Assembly: GCA_946479405.1 (NCBI GenBank)
Contig: CAMLGD010000102.1
Span: 1 to 11,196 of the forward strand
Direction of reading: 5' to 3'
Origin: an uncultured Vogesella sp.
GTDB taxonomy: Bacteria; Pseudomonadota; Gammaproteobacteria; Burkholderiales; Chromobacteriaceae
Length of the DNA stretch: 11,196 nucleotides
Shown in pieces: positions 1 to 7,545 of this stretch. The notes beneath the pieces were generated by a model that was not told where the DNA came from, ran no database searches, and saw only the letters and a program-made list of their open reading frames with translations. Numbering within the stretch: position 1 is the first letter of the stretch; each line of letters opens with the position of its first letter. Position numbers and translations under genes: made by a program.

Positions 1-493
1 CCGGTTCGGTATCGGCAGCATCCATGGCTTCGTTCATGATGCGCTTGATCTGCGCACGCAATTTCACCTTGCCATCAGGTGTCGCCAGTTCTTCCTCGCC
101 CTTGGAGGACAACAGCAGGATCACCGCGCTGCGGATCTTGGGCATGTAGGCCTTGAAATTATTCTTGGCCTCTTCGTCCGCCAGCTCCGCCTGCATTTCC
201 ACTTGCAGCATCGGCGCCGTTGGTCCACCGGTCAGGTTGACCACAAAGGAGTCCATTTTTTCAAAAATGGGCGGACCTTCCTTTTTCTCTTTTTTGGGCG
301 CAGCTTCTTCAGCATGTGCAACAGATGCGGCATCCGGAGCATGTGACTGCCCCAGAATCAGATAGGCAGCCAAGCCACCAATGGCCGCCAACAGCACCAC
401 CAGCAGCACGATGACAATCATGATCAGCTTCTTATTGCCACCTGCAGGCGCGGGTGCCGCAGCCGCCTTGGTTTCTTCCTTTTTTTCTGCCAT
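1..493 (-). CDS. fliL: FliL, flagellar basal body-associated protein (partial, N-terminal 164 residues)
   Basis: FliL is a single-pass inner-membrane protein that rings the stator units at the flagellar base and supports torque generation. The ATG at 491-493 opens a frame that stays open to the window edge, so the C-terminus is missing. Visible are a Lys/Glu/Ala/Pro-rich cytoplasmic head (residues 1-22), one strongly hydrophobic segment (about 23-48, LIMIVIVLLVVLLAAIGG), a charged linker (about 50-75), and the start of the periplasmic domain with the typical FEKMDSFVVNL and YMPKIRSAVILLLSSK stretches. It lies 86 bases downstream of fliK. That gap holds no clear -24/-12 site and no convincing -10/-35 pair, so it is probably read through from fliK. 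Codons 3-5 contain an A7 run. The Shine-Dalgarno match is weak. Identity rests on membrane layout, domain sequence and position after fliK. Confidence 0.93.
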   Translation of the reverse strand, partial: MAEKKEETKAAAAPAPAGGNKKLIMIVIVLLVVLLAAIGGLAAYLILGQSHAPDAASVAHAEEAAPKKEKKEGPPIFEKMDSFVVNLTGGPTAPMLQVEMQAELADEEAKNNFKAYMPKIRSAVILLLSSKGEEELATPDGKVKLRAQIKRIMNEAMDAADTEP

Positions 494-579
494 CTCTTGG
501 TCAACTCGCTAGCGGGAAATTATTTCGACTATTTTCTCCATTTCCACGCCTGTTGAACAGAGCTGCTATAGAAAAGCTG

Positions 580-1755
580 TCACGCGCGAATACTTAACTG
601 CTCGGAAACAGCTGCCGCCACGCTGCTGACCAACGAATCACCACTCAATGACGGGATGCCCGGCTCTGCTTGCGACAAGAATGGCTCCTGCTGCTGACCA
701 CGATGCTGTCCCTGCTGTTGGCCCTGCTGCCACTGGGCGCCTGAATCACGGCCCTGCTGTTGCTGCGATTGCGAGCTTACCTCGACGCTGCTGACCTGAA
801 TGCCAGACTGCTCCAGCATCTTGCCCAGCTGCGGCAAACCGCTTTCCACAATTTCACGCGCCGCATGGTTGGCCGCAACCACGGAAATCCGTGCTTTATC
901 CTGCGGATCAAAGGTAATGGAGATATCCAGCGGCCCCAAGTGCTCCGGCGACACTTTTATGCTGGCAGAATCAAGCTTGAACTGCACCAGATTACCCAGC
1001 TTCTCGGCAAACTCCTGCCGCCAGCTGCTACTGCCCGGCGTCATCGGCTGACGAATTTCCTGCCAGTTGTCGTGTCCGCGATGCGGCAGCAGGCTGTTGG
1101 CCGCATGGGAAAGCAGGCTCTGACTGCTATCAGTCGGCACAACGGCATTTGCATCGCTCAGCTCATTCACATCGGCATGCTGTTCAGGACGGAACAGCAG
1201 CCGGACATTGCCCGGCAACACATCGCTACGGCGACCATCTGCCGCCAGCGGAGCCGCAGGCGCCGATTGCGGCTGCAACACCTCAGCCAACCTGCCTAGC
1301 GCCTGCTCGATACCTTGCTGGCCCGGCACCTCCGGTTTAGCCGCGGCAGCCTTGTCACTGGCGGTTTGCTGCAGATGCAGGGCATTGAGAATCTGGGCCG
1401 GCATGGCAGCCTGATCCGGCAAGGCGCGGTCGGCAAATGCTGCCGCCTCTGGCAATTGCTGCCGGCTACCGGCAAGTTGCTGCTGAGGATTATAGCCCTG
1501 CATCAGCAGCTGCAATGCGGCCATGGCATCAGCCCCCGGCTGCGCGGCCAGATCGCCGGCAAGCGCTTTATCATCACTGCCAGTCAGCAAGTCACCCAGC
1601 GTAGATGGCAGACTATCTTCGCCACTGGCGGCAGGCTGCAACTGAGAGAGCAGCATTGTAAAAATACTGTTGTCGGCCGGCTGCCCGGCTGCAGCCGAGC
1701 TAGCGGCTGGTGCCGATGGCACAGCCTTGTTGGCAGGAGAAATCGCATGGGCCAT
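580..1755 (-). CDS. fliK: FliK, flagellar hook-length control protein
   Basis: FliK is a secreted molecular ruler that measures hook length and makes FlhB switch export from rod/hook to filament substrates. The 391-residue protein has a long Ala/Gln/Pro-rich, poorly conserved N-terminal ruler region (about 1-240). The conserved C-terminal Flg_hook domain follows (about 245-328), with WRQEFAEKLGNLVQFKL and the hallmark LGPLDISI. A Gln-rich tail (329-357, 15 Gln in about 28 residues) and a final stretch of about 34 residues end the protein. Length is close to the Salmonella protein (about 400). The ATG at 1753-1755 is preceded by a G5 run (1764-1768) eight bases upstream as a plausible ribosome binding site. 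A near-consensus sigma-54 promoter sits 35-51 bases before the start. The upstream neighbour is fliJ (53-base gap) and the downstream neighbour is fliL. The Flg_hook domain and gene order make the call firm. Confidence 0.95.
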   Translation of the reverse strand: MAHAISPANKAVPSAPAASSAAAGQPADNSIFTMLLSQLQPAASGEDSLPSTLGDLLTGSDDKALAGDLAAQPGADAMAALQLLMQGYNPQQQLAGSRQQLPEAAAFADRALPDQAAMPAQILNALHLQQTASDKAAAAKPEVPGQQGIEQALGRLAEVLQPQSAPAAPLAADGRRSDVLPGNVRLLFRPEQHADVNELSDANAVVPTDSSQSLLSHAANSLLPHRGHDNWQEIRQPMTPGSSSWRQEFAEKLGNLVQFKLDSASIKVSPEHLGPLDISITFDPQDKARISVVAANHAAREIVESGLPQLGKMLEQSGIQVSSVEVSSQSQQQQGRDSGAQWQQGQQQGQHRGQQQEPFLSQAEPGIPSLSGDSLVSSVAAAVSEQLSIRA

Positions 1756-1789
1756 GTTGAACGCCCCCAGTGACAGGATGCCACCATAA

Positions 1790-1806
1790 AGCAGGTTACG
1801 TGCCAG
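1790..1806 (-). promoter_or_regulatory. Sigma-54 (RpoN) -24/-12 promoter for fliK
   Basis: Read on the minus strand the element is CTGGCACGTAACCTGCT. Compared with the consensus YTGGCACGrNNNTTGCW, the invariant GG (1804-1803) and GC (1792-1791) are separated by exactly ten bases. The whole TGGCACG block matches, and the -12 block differs only in its first T. It begins two or three bases beyond the fliJ stop codon and points at fliK. The predicted transcript start is near 1779, giving a leader of roughly 25 bases before the fliK ATG that still includes the G-rich ribosome binding site. Activation by the FlrC-like regulator at 7538-8884 is an inference from the Vibrio and Pseudomonas flagellar hierarchies. 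Confidence 0.8.
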
Positions 1807-1808
1807 CT

Positions 1809-2237
1809 CTATTCTGGCTTTTTCAAGCGCGCGGAAAACTCGTCTAGCGTCTTTTGCTCACGCCGTTTCAGCGCCAGGTCGGCGCGATTTTGCTCGCGTT
1901 TTTGCAGTACTTCATAAGACTTGAGCTTGCGCCGCTCCTGCAGCCAGCCCTGCTTTTCCACCGCAAAGCGCTGCAGACTCCGCTCCAGCTCCTGCTGCTG
2001 CTGCGCGCGGGCATCATCCAGTTTTTGCATGAACAGCCGGTAGTCAGCCCACTGCGTCACCGACATACCCGCCTGCCCCTTGTGCAGCATTTGCTGCTGG
2101 TAATCGGCGATGAAGTTGTCCAGCTGCTGCAACGTCTGCTGCGCTTGCAGCTGCTGTTGCTGCGCCTTGCGCATGCGCTCTGCCGCCGCATCCACACGAT
2201 CGCCAGCCAGCCGCAGCAACAGTTCAAACTTGCTCAT
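1809..2237 (-). CDS. fliJ: FliJ, export-gate chaperone/stalk of the flagellar ATPase
   Basis: FliJ is the small coiled-coil protein that sits in the centre of the FliI hexamer, much like the gamma subunit of F1-ATPase. It links the ATPase to FlhA and recycles export chaperones. The 142-residue product (Salmonella about 147) starts MSKFELLLRLAGDRVDAAAERM, then is almost entirely predicted alpha-helical coiled coil. It contains Gln-rich heptads (about 26-50 and 78-90), no membrane segment and a highly charged basic C-terminal helix ending KKPE. It starts 15 bases after the fliI stop, so translational coupling is likely; the ribosome binding site is weak. Sequence conservation in FliJ is low, so the call leans on length, coiled-coil composition and its position directly after fliI and before fliK. 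Confidence 0.92.
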   Translation of the reverse strand: MSKFELLLRLAGDRVDAAAERMRKAQQQQLQAQQTLQQLDNFIADYQQQMLHKGQAGMSVTQWADYRLFMQKLDDARAQQQQELERSLQRFAVEKQGWLQERRKLKSYEVLQKREQNRADLALKRREQKTLDEFSARLKKPE

Positions 2238-2252
2238 GGCTTACTCATCACA

Positions 2253-3647
2253 TCAACCGGCAAGGGTATCGCCCAGCAGATTGCTGCAGGTGGAGAAATC
2301 CACGTTTTCATGCATGGACTGGGTAAGGAAGGCAACCAACTGGTTATGGCGACGAATGGCCTCGTCGAGCATGGGGTCTGAGCCCGGCACATACGCGCCG
2401 ACGCTGATCAGGTCGCGGCTGCGCTGATAACGGGAAAATAGCTGCTTGAAGCGCCGCGCGGAGTCCATGTGCGAGCGGCTGACCACATCCACCATCACCC
2501 GCGAAATAGACTGCTCAATGTCGATAGCCGGGTAATGCCCGGATTCGGCCAGCTCGCGCGACAGCACAAAGTGACCATCCAGAATCGCCCGTGCCGAGTC
2601 GGCAATCGGATCCTGCTGGTCGTCGCCTTCCGACAGCACCGTGTAGAAAGCGGTAATCGAACCACCGCCGGCCTCGCCATTACCGGCGCGCTCAATCAGT
2701 TGCGGCAGCTTGGCAAACACAGACGGCGGATAGCCCTTGCTGACCGGCGGTTCGCCAATGGCCAACGCAATCTCACGCTGCGCCATGGCGTAGCGGGTGA
2801 CCGAGTCCATCAACAACAATACATCCAACCCCTGTGCACGGAAGTACTCGGCCAGCGCCGTGGCGTAGGCCGCGCCATGCAGACGCATCAGCGGCGGCAT
2901 GTCGGCAGGCGCCGCCACCACCACCGCGCGCGCCAGCCCTTCTTCGCCCAGGATGTTTTCAATGAAGTCCTTGACCTCGCGGCCACGCTCACCGATCAAA
3001 CCCACCACCACCACATCGGCGCGGGTGAAACGCGCCATCATGCCCAGAAGCACCGATTTGCCGACGCCGGAGCCGGCAAACAAACCCAAACGTTGGCCGC
3101 GGCCAACCGTCAGCAGGCCATTGATAGCCTTGACGCCGACATCCAGCACATCGTGTACCGGGGTGCGATGCAAGGGGTTAAGCGGCTGGCTGTACAGCGG
3201 GAAGTAGGCATCAGGAAACACCGGCCCCTTGCCGTCCAGCGGCCGCCCCAACGAATCAAGCACGCGCCCGAGCAGGCTGGCCCCTACCGGCACCTGCCGC
3301 CCCAACGGGCCATTCAGCTCTGCCCTGACCGTACTCTGCAGATAGTCAGGCGGCTGAAACGACATCACCGGCTTCACCGGCGTTCCCGGCAGCAGGCCCT
3401 GGATATTGGTGAGCGGCATCAGGAACAGCCGTTCTTCGGCAAAACCGACGACCTCGGCCTCCACCACATGCCCTGGCGCCACTTCCACGCTACAGGCGCT
3501 GCCCACCGGCAGCCGCAACCCGACCGCCTCCATCACCAGGCCGGTAACCCTCACCAACTGGCCTTGCACCTGCCACAGTGGCACTTGCGCCGCCGCTTCA
3601 CGGCAGGCCTGCAGGTACCGGCGCTGTGCGGTCAATAGTTCAGACAT
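2253..3647 (-). CDS. fliI: FliI, flagellum-specific export ATPase
   Basis: FliI is the hexameric ATPase of the flagellar type III export apparatus, related to F1-ATPase beta. It sits under the FlhAB gate and helps to unfold and deliver rod, hook and filament substrates. The 464-residue protein (Salmonella 456) has an N-terminal beta-barrel/FliH-binding part (1-100) and the nucleotide-binding domain. Walker A is AGSGVGKS (191-198), the catalytic glutamate lies in GERGRE (E220), and Walker B is LDVLLLMD ending at D281. A helical C-terminal domain follows. The KGYPPSVF and [10 protein letters not shown] blocks are typical of FliI/SctN. The ATG overlaps the end of fliH by 8 bases (ATGTCTGA), so termination and restart are probably coupled. 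No missing residue or frame problem is seen. Confidence 0.98.
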   Translation of the reverse strand: MSELLTAQRRYLQACREAAAQVPLWQVQGQLVRVTGLVMEAVGLRLPVGSACSVEVAPGHVVEAEVVGFAEERLFLMPLTNIQGLLPGTPVKPVMSFQPPDYLQSTVRAELNGPLGRQVPVGASLLGRVLDSLGRPLDGKGPVFPDAYFPLYSQPLNPLHRTPVHDVLDVGVKAINGLLTVGRGQRLGLFAGSGVGKSVLLGMMARFTRADVVVVGLIGERGREVKDFIENILGEEGLARAVVVAAPADMPPLMRLHGAAYATALAEYFRAQGLDVLLLMDSVTRYAMAQREIALAIGEPPVSKGYPPSVFAKLPQLIERAGNGEAGGGSITAFYTVLSEGDDQQDPIADSARAILDGHFVLSRELAESGHYPAIDIEQSISRVMVDVVSRSHMDSARRFKQLFSRYQRSRDLISVGAYVPGSDPMLDEAIRRHNQLVAFLTQSMHENVDFSTCSNLLGDTLAG

Positions 3648-4431
3648 CGTCCGCCCCCAGCGCGCGGCGCACCGCCTGCAAGCGCTGTGGCAGTCCCAGA
3701 TCTAGCCGGCGCTGGCTGGTTTCAATAACACACCCACCGCGCACCACCGCTTCGTCCGCCAGCCACTGCCAACTCACGCCGGGATACGCATCGCTCACGA
3801 ATGCTTGAATCACTGCGATGTCTTCCGGGTGCGCCTTTACTTTCGCCTGCAGCAGACCATGCCCCAGCTCATCCAGCGCCTGCTGCAGCAGAGGCAGAAT
3901 GGCTGTACGCTCCAGCTCGATATGCGCCGCGACAATGCGTTCGGCCAACTCTAGCGCCAGAGTCAGTACGTCACCGGACAGCGACTCGCCCAGCAACGAC
4001 AGCTGCTGCTCAAATGCCTGCTGCAACTCGGACAACGGCTGCCAGTATTCGGCAAAACGCGCCGAAGCCTCCTGCAACGCCTGGCCGGCACCTTCGCTAC
4101 GGCCTTGCTGCAGACCTTCCTGATGCCCGGCATCGAAACCGGCCTGCCAAGCCTCTTGGTGAATTGCCTCCAGCTCTGCCGCCGTGGGATAGGCTGGCGG
4201 CGCCTCTTCTGGCTCGGCCAGTTGTGACGGCATGTCGGCAACCTCCTCCGGCACAACCGGCGGCGGCTCCAATGCAGAAACCCCCTCTGCAGGGGGTTCG
4301 CTGATGTCCGGCGGCGACTCAGGCTGCGGCGTCCCGGGCTGCGCCCCCAGCTCACCAAATCGCCAGGACTGCCACTGGCCCAGTGCCTCGGCCGGAATTA
4401 CATTGTTATTCGACAAGGCCTTCGTCTCCAC
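3640..4431 (-). CDS. fliH: FliH, negative regulator/adaptor of the export ATPase
   Basis: FliH dimers bind FliI, restrain its ATPase and dock it to the C-ring protein FliN and to FlhA. The protein has an N-terminal WQSW motif (W20, W23), matching the Trp pair used by Salmonella FliH for docking. A Pro/Glu-rich linker follows (about 32-85). Then comes an uninterrupted run A94-G98-G102-G106-G110-G114 at four-residue spacing (the AxxxG(xxxG)n dimer helix), and a C-terminal FliI-binding domain (about 140-263, including [18 protein letters not shown]). The start is not ATG. GTG at 4431 is given here; a TTG at 4416 is better placed behind a GGTGGAG ribosome binding site and would shorten the protein by five residues. 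It overlaps the 3' end of fliG by 26 (GTG) or 11 (TTG) bases and fliI by 8. An 8-bp inverted repeat lies inside the linker-coding part (4279-4298). Confidence 0.93.
   Translation of the reverse strand: METKALSNNNVIPAEALGQWQSWRFGELGAQPGTPQPESPPDISEPPAEGVSALEPPPVVPEEVADMPSQLAEPEEAPPAYPTAAELEAIHQEAWQAGFDAGHQEGLQQGRSEGAGQALQEASARFAEYWQPLSELQQAFEQQLSLLGESLSGDVLTLALELAERIVAAHIELERTAILPLLQQALDELGHGLLQAKVKAHPEDIAVIQAFVSDAYPGVSWQWLADEAVVRGGCVIETSQRRLDLGLPQRLQAVRRALGADDV
4279..4298 (-). repeat. Perfect 8-bp inverted repeat inside fliH
   Basis: The arms AACCCCCT and AGGGGGTT (plus-strand reading) flank a 4-base centre CTGC, so the mRNA could form a GC-rich 8-bp hairpin. It lies in the Pro/Glu-rich linker-coding region of fliH (residues about 45-51, EPPAEGV). 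Only three T follow on the transcript, so it is not an intrinsic terminator by the usual criteria. Function is unknown and chance is possible. Confidence 0.5.
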
Positions 4432-5404
4432 CCTTGCTTGCTAGTACGATCTGGCCTTCGTCGGCCAGCTTGCGCACGATCTTGAGGATTTCCTTCTGCT
4501 CGGCTTCCACTTCCGACAGCTTGACCGGGCCTTTGGACTCCAGGTCATCACGCAGCATTTCCGCCGCACGCGACGACATATTGCGGAAGATTTTGTCCTT
4601 GAGTTCCTGGCTGGTGCCCTTGAGTGCAATAACCAGCGAGTCGGACTGCACTTCGCGCAGAATGGTCTGGATCGAGCGGTCGTCGATTTCCAGCAGATTG
4701 TCGAACACAAACATCTTGTCCTGAATGCGCTGCGCCAACTCCGGATCGTATTCGCGGATGTAGGACAGCGCCGAGGCCTCAACGTTGGAGCCAAGGAAGT
4801 TCAGGATTTCCGCCGTCATACCCACGCCGCCGGCGGCGCTCTTCTTGATGCGATCGGAGCCGGACAGCAACTGGGTCAGTACATCGTTCAGTTCGCGCAG
4901 CGCCTGTGGCTGCACCCCTTCTAGCGTGGCGGTACGGATCAGCACTTCGTTGCGCAGCCGCTCCGGGAAATACGCCAGGATCGCGCTGGACAGATCCGGA
5001 TCCAGGTGCACCATGATGGTGGCGATAATCTGCGGGTGTTCGTTGCGAATGAGGTCCGCCGCCGAGGACGGGTCCATCCACTTCAGACTTTCGATACCGC
5101 TGTGATCGTTGCCTTGCAGAATCTTGTCCAGCAGGTTGGCCGCCTTGTCCGGCCCCAGCGCCTCGATCAACACGTTGCGCAGGTATTCGTCGGTAGCACC
5201 GAAGTTGGCGCGGGCGGCATATTCTTCCTCGAACTGCCCCACCACTTTTTCCACTTCATCATGACTGAGGTTGCTGAGTCCGGCCATGGCCAAGCTCAGC
5301 TTCTGCACTTCCTTCGGCCCGAGATACTTGAAAACCTCGATCGCCTCTGCCTGTCCCAAGCTGAACAGCAGCACGGAGCTGCGACGAATACCGGCATCAC
5401 TCAT
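4406..5404 (-). CDS. fliG: FliG, flagellar motor switch protein
   Basis: FliG sits on the MS-ring at the top of the C-ring, binds FliF and FliM, and generates torque with the stator. The 332-residue product (E. coli 331) has an N-terminal FliF-binding domain (about 1-100), the middle FliM-binding domain with the EHPQ motif (122-125), the MFVF hinge motif (231-234), and the C-terminal torque domain. Compared from memory with E. coli, the torque-helix charges are K262, R279, D286, D287 and K295 (Arg in E. coli, a conservative change). I chose the ATG at 5402-5404: it makes an 8-base overlap with the fliF stop (ATGAGTGA) and the normal family length. The frame also has a TTG nine bases upstream (5413), which is less likely. 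It runs 11-26 bases into fliH. Confidence 0.98.
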   Translation of the reverse strand: MSDAGIRRSSVLLFSLGQAEAIEVFKYLGPKEVQKLSLAMAGLSNLSHDEVEKVVGQFEEEYAARANFGATDEYLRNVLIEALGPDKAANLLDKILQGNDHSGIESLKWMDPSSAADLIRNEHPQIIATIMVHLDPDLSSAILAYFPERLRNEVLIRTATLEGVQPQALRELNDVLTQLLSGSDRIKKSAAGGVGMTAEILNFLGSNVEASALSYIREYDPELAQRIQDKMFVFDNLLEIDDRSIQTILREVQSDSLVIALKGTSQELKDKIFRNMSSRAAEMLRDDLESKGPVKLSEVEAEQKEILKIVRKLADEGQIVLASKGGDEGLVE

Positions 5405-7130
5405 CGGACGCAATCCATTCTTTTATGATTTGTGCCGCCATGCGCGGATCGGCTTTCACCAAATCACGCGCTGCCTGAATATTGGTTTCGTACTGACGGC
5501 GCGACTGTTCTTTCGGATCCAGCGCCTCAAACGGCAGCTCGCCGCCGGCTGCGCTCACGCCCTCTCCTTCTTCACCAGCCACGGCCAACAGGCGGCCACC
5601 GGTCGCCGCCGCGGCTTCTTCACCCTCTGGCACGGCAGGGGCTGGCGGCTTCACCACGTCGCGCATAATCGGACGCACCACACCAAACAGCAGATACAGC
5701 ACTGCAATCAGCAGTAAACCGTACTTGATGAGATTACCGGCATTCTCGGAAGCGTACTCAACCAGACGATCCTTCGCAGACGCCACTGGCACTGCCTCGG
5801 CAAAGCTGGCATTCACCACATTGACCGAGTCGCCTCGCTCCTGATTATAGCCAACTGCCTCTTTCACCAAATTGTTAATCTGCTGGTACTCGCGCTCGGA
5901 CATCGGTGTCGGCTTCGCCTCACCGTTCGCATCCGGTACCATTTTGTAATTAACCACCACCGCCGCTGTCAGGCGCTTGATATTGCCCTGTGGCAACTTG
6001 GTGTGCTGGATGGTCTTGTCGATTTCATAGTTGGTGGTGATCTCGCGATGCAGCGCACCGGAAGCATTGCCCATCGGCAGCCCGGACAAGGTCGCCGTGC
6101 CTGGTGCCGCCCCAGGCGGCAGGGTCAGCGGAGCAGACGCCGCGTTTGGTGGCTGGTTGGTCATCGCCCCAGGCACCCCGGATGGCAGACTTGCCTCTTT
6201 ACCCAGAGACTCGACGATCTGTTGGCTGCGGGTAGCGGAAGGGTTGGGCGTGGAGTTGGGGCGGTAGGTCTCCGAGGTCTGCTCCACCTCAGAGAAATCC
6301 ACCGTCGCGGTAACCTGGGCACGGGCGTTGCCCTTGCCAAAGATGGGCTCCAGAATGGTCTCCACCCGCTTGGCGTAATCGGCCTCAATCTGGCGGATAT
6401 AGGCAAGCTGACGGCGATCCATACCGGAGTTGCCGTTCAGATCAGGTACTACAGACAGCAGGTTACCGTCCTGATCGACAATGGACACATTACCCACCGG
6501 CAGATTGGGCACCGAACTGGAAACCAAGTGCAGGATACCCGCGATTTGCCCGGCATCCAGAATGCGCCCGCCACGCAGCGTCAGCATCACCGATGCCGTT
6601 GGCAGCTGCTGATCACGTACGAATACACTTTGCTTTGGCATCGCCAAATGCACCCGCGCGCTGTCTACTGCGGCCACCGATTCAATGGTACGAGCCAGTT
6701 CACCCTCGATGGAACGCTGGTAGTTGACCTGCTCGGCAAACTGGCTGATGCCGAACTTCTGCTTGTCCATCAGTTCGAAACCGACGCCACCCGCCTTGGG
6801 CAGCCCTTGCGAAGCCAGACGCAGGCGTGCGTCATAGACTTTGTCATTGGGCACCGAAATGACGCCACCGTCACCCAATTGGTAAGGAATGTTCATCTGC
6901 TGCAGAGCAGCCGTTATCTGGCCGCCGTCACGATCAGCCAGCCCGGTAAACAAAATCTTGTAACTGGGTTCACGATTGAATGCCATTAGCGCAATGGCAA
7001 TAGACAACACCGCGGCGACCGCGGCGAAGAGGAGGATTTTGCGATTATTTGGGAGAGCATTAAAGCGCGCCGTCATTTCATTGACGCGCACTCTCCAGGC
7101 AGGCGTAGCGTTGTCTACCAGATCAGCCAT
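5397..7130 (-). CDS. fliF: FliF, flagellar MS-ring protein
   Basis: FliF forms the MS-ring in the inner membrane, the platform on which rod, C-ring and export gate assemble. The 577-residue product (E. coli 552) has two membrane segments, about 32-51 (ILLFAAVAAVLSIAIALMAF) and 467-486 (LIKYGLLLIAVLYLLFGVV). Between them lie the periplasmic ring-building motifs, with YKILFTGL, QFAEQVNYQRSIEGELARTI, ARVHLAMP and a Pro/Ala/Ser-rich loop (about 290-360). After the second segment comes an acidic linker (500-530) and the FliG-binding tail (about 535-577). The ATG is at 7128-7130; the ribosome binding site before it is poor. It starts 54 bases after the fliE stop, behind a possible hairpin, and overlaps fliG by 8 bases. 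Confidence 0.98.
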   Translation of the reverse strand: MADLVDNATPAWRVRVNEMTARFNALPNNRKILLFAAVAAVLSIAIALMAFNREPSYKILFTGLADRDGGQITAALQQMNIPYQLGDGGVISVPNDKVYDARLRLASQGLPKAGGVGFELMDKQKFGISQFAEQVNYQRSIEGELARTIESVAAVDSARVHLAMPKQSVFVRDQQLPTASVMLTLRGGRILDAGQIAGILHLVSSSVPNLPVGNVSIVDQDGNLLSVVPDLNGNSGMDRRQLAYIRQIEADYAKRVETILEPIFGKGNARAQVTATVDFSEVEQTSETYRPNSTPNPSATRSQQIVESLGKEASLPSGVPGAMTNQPPNAASAPLTLPPGAAPGTATLSGLPMGNASGALHREITTNYEIDKTIQHTKLPQGNIKRLTAAVVVNYKMVPDANGEAKPTPMSEREYQQINNLVKEAVGYNQERGDSVNVVNASFAEAVPVASAKDRLVEYASENAGNLIKYGLLLIAVLYLLFGVVRPIMRDVVKPPAPAVPEGEEAAAATGGRLLAVAGEEGEGVSAAGGELPFEALDPKEQSRRQYETNIQAARDLVKADPRMAAQIIKEWIASDE

Positions 7131-7156
7131 ACAGTGGTTATTTCGTTATTGGTTTA

Positions 7157-7182
7157 CCGCTGCAGGCCAAGCCGGACAGCGG
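7157..7182 (-). repeat. Intercistronic inverted repeat between fliE and fliF
   Basis: Arms CCGCTG and CAGCGG (6 bp) enclose a smaller GGC...GCC pairing, giving a possible stem with an internal loop in the fliE-fliF spacer. It begins two bases past the fliE stop codon. No T-run follows on the minus strand, so it is unlikely to be a complete terminator. A role in partial attenuation or mRNA processing is speculative. Confidence 0.35.
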
Positions 7183-7184
7183 GG

Positions 7185-7505
7185 CTACACTTGCGTATTC
7201 ATGATTTCCTGGTAGGCCGAAACCAACTTGTTTCTCGCCTGCACCATGGTTTGGAAGCTCAGGCTGGCTTTCTGCATGGTCACCATCACATCCTGAATGT
7301 TGACCCCTTCTTCCCCCAGTTCGAAACGCTTTTGCAGTTCCTGGGAGGTTTGCTGTACTTGGTTGACCTGCTCCAGTGTTGATTGCAACACCGAGGAAAA
7401 GTCAACTTCCGGCGCCTGGGCTGGCGCCGCGGGCTGCTTGCCGGCGGCCAGTGCCGACATCGCCTGCAGTTCACCCAGCAGCTGGTTGATGCCTTGCGTA
7501 GACAT
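7185..7505 (-). CDS. fliE: FliE, MS-ring/rod junction protein
   Basis: FliE is the first export substrate and the adaptor that joins the MS-ring and export gate to the proximal rod. The 106-residue product (E. coli 104) has no signal peptide, as expected for a type III export substrate. The N-terminal part is Ala/Gln/Pro-rich. The conserved C-terminal half includes DFSSVLQSTLEQVNQVQQ, NIQDVMVTMQKASLSFQTM and VQARNKLVSAYQEIMNTQV, which form the rod-like D0 helices. The ATG is at 7503-7505, with only a weak AGG-containing ribosome binding site. It starts 32 bases after the flrC stop and is followed by fliF, the classical order. I found no -24/-12 sequence within about 200 bases upstream, so it may be transcribed with flrC or from a promoter I cannot recognise. 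Confidence 0.97.
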   Translation of the reverse strand: MSTQGINQLLGELQAMSALAAGKQPAAPAQAPEVDFSSVLQSTLEQVNQVQQTSQELQKRFELGEEGVNIQDVMVTMQKASLSFQTMVQARNKLVSAYQEIMNTQV

Positions 7506-7527
7506 GTTGATTTCTACCTGTCTGTTA

Positions 7528-7545
7528 CCGCCCTGCTTCAGGCGG
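7528..7545 (-). repeat. Inverted repeat across the flrC stop codon
   Basis: On the minus strand CCGCCTG pairs with CAGGGCGG (one bulged G) around a 3-base centre. The stem overlaps the TGA of flrC and lies about 23 bases upstream of the fliE start. No T-run follows, so it is not a standard terminator. It could influence coupling between flrC and fliE, or be chance in GC-rich DNA. Confidence 0.35.

Noticed and set aside
253..270. Inverted repeat CCATTTTT/AAAAATGG inside fliL
   Set aside because: It has a two-base centre, is AT-rich, and directly encodes the conserved PIFEKM stretch, so chance coding constraint is the simpler explanation.
2469..3638. A 389-codon open frame on the plus strand opposite fliI
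   Set aside because: It is exactly antisense to a fully conserved fliI, its product is His/Arg/Gln-rich without recognisable motifs, and it is the usual mirror frame of GC-rich codon usage.
6003..6989. A 328-codon plus-strand frame opposite fliF
   Set aside because: It is a shadow of fliF with low-complexity Arg/His/Gln composition, no ribosome binding context and no family resemblance.
7157..7176. A -24/-12-like sequence before fliF
   Set aside because: The GG-to-GC spacing is eleven bases and the flanking bases do not fit; sigma-54 does not tolerate that spacing.
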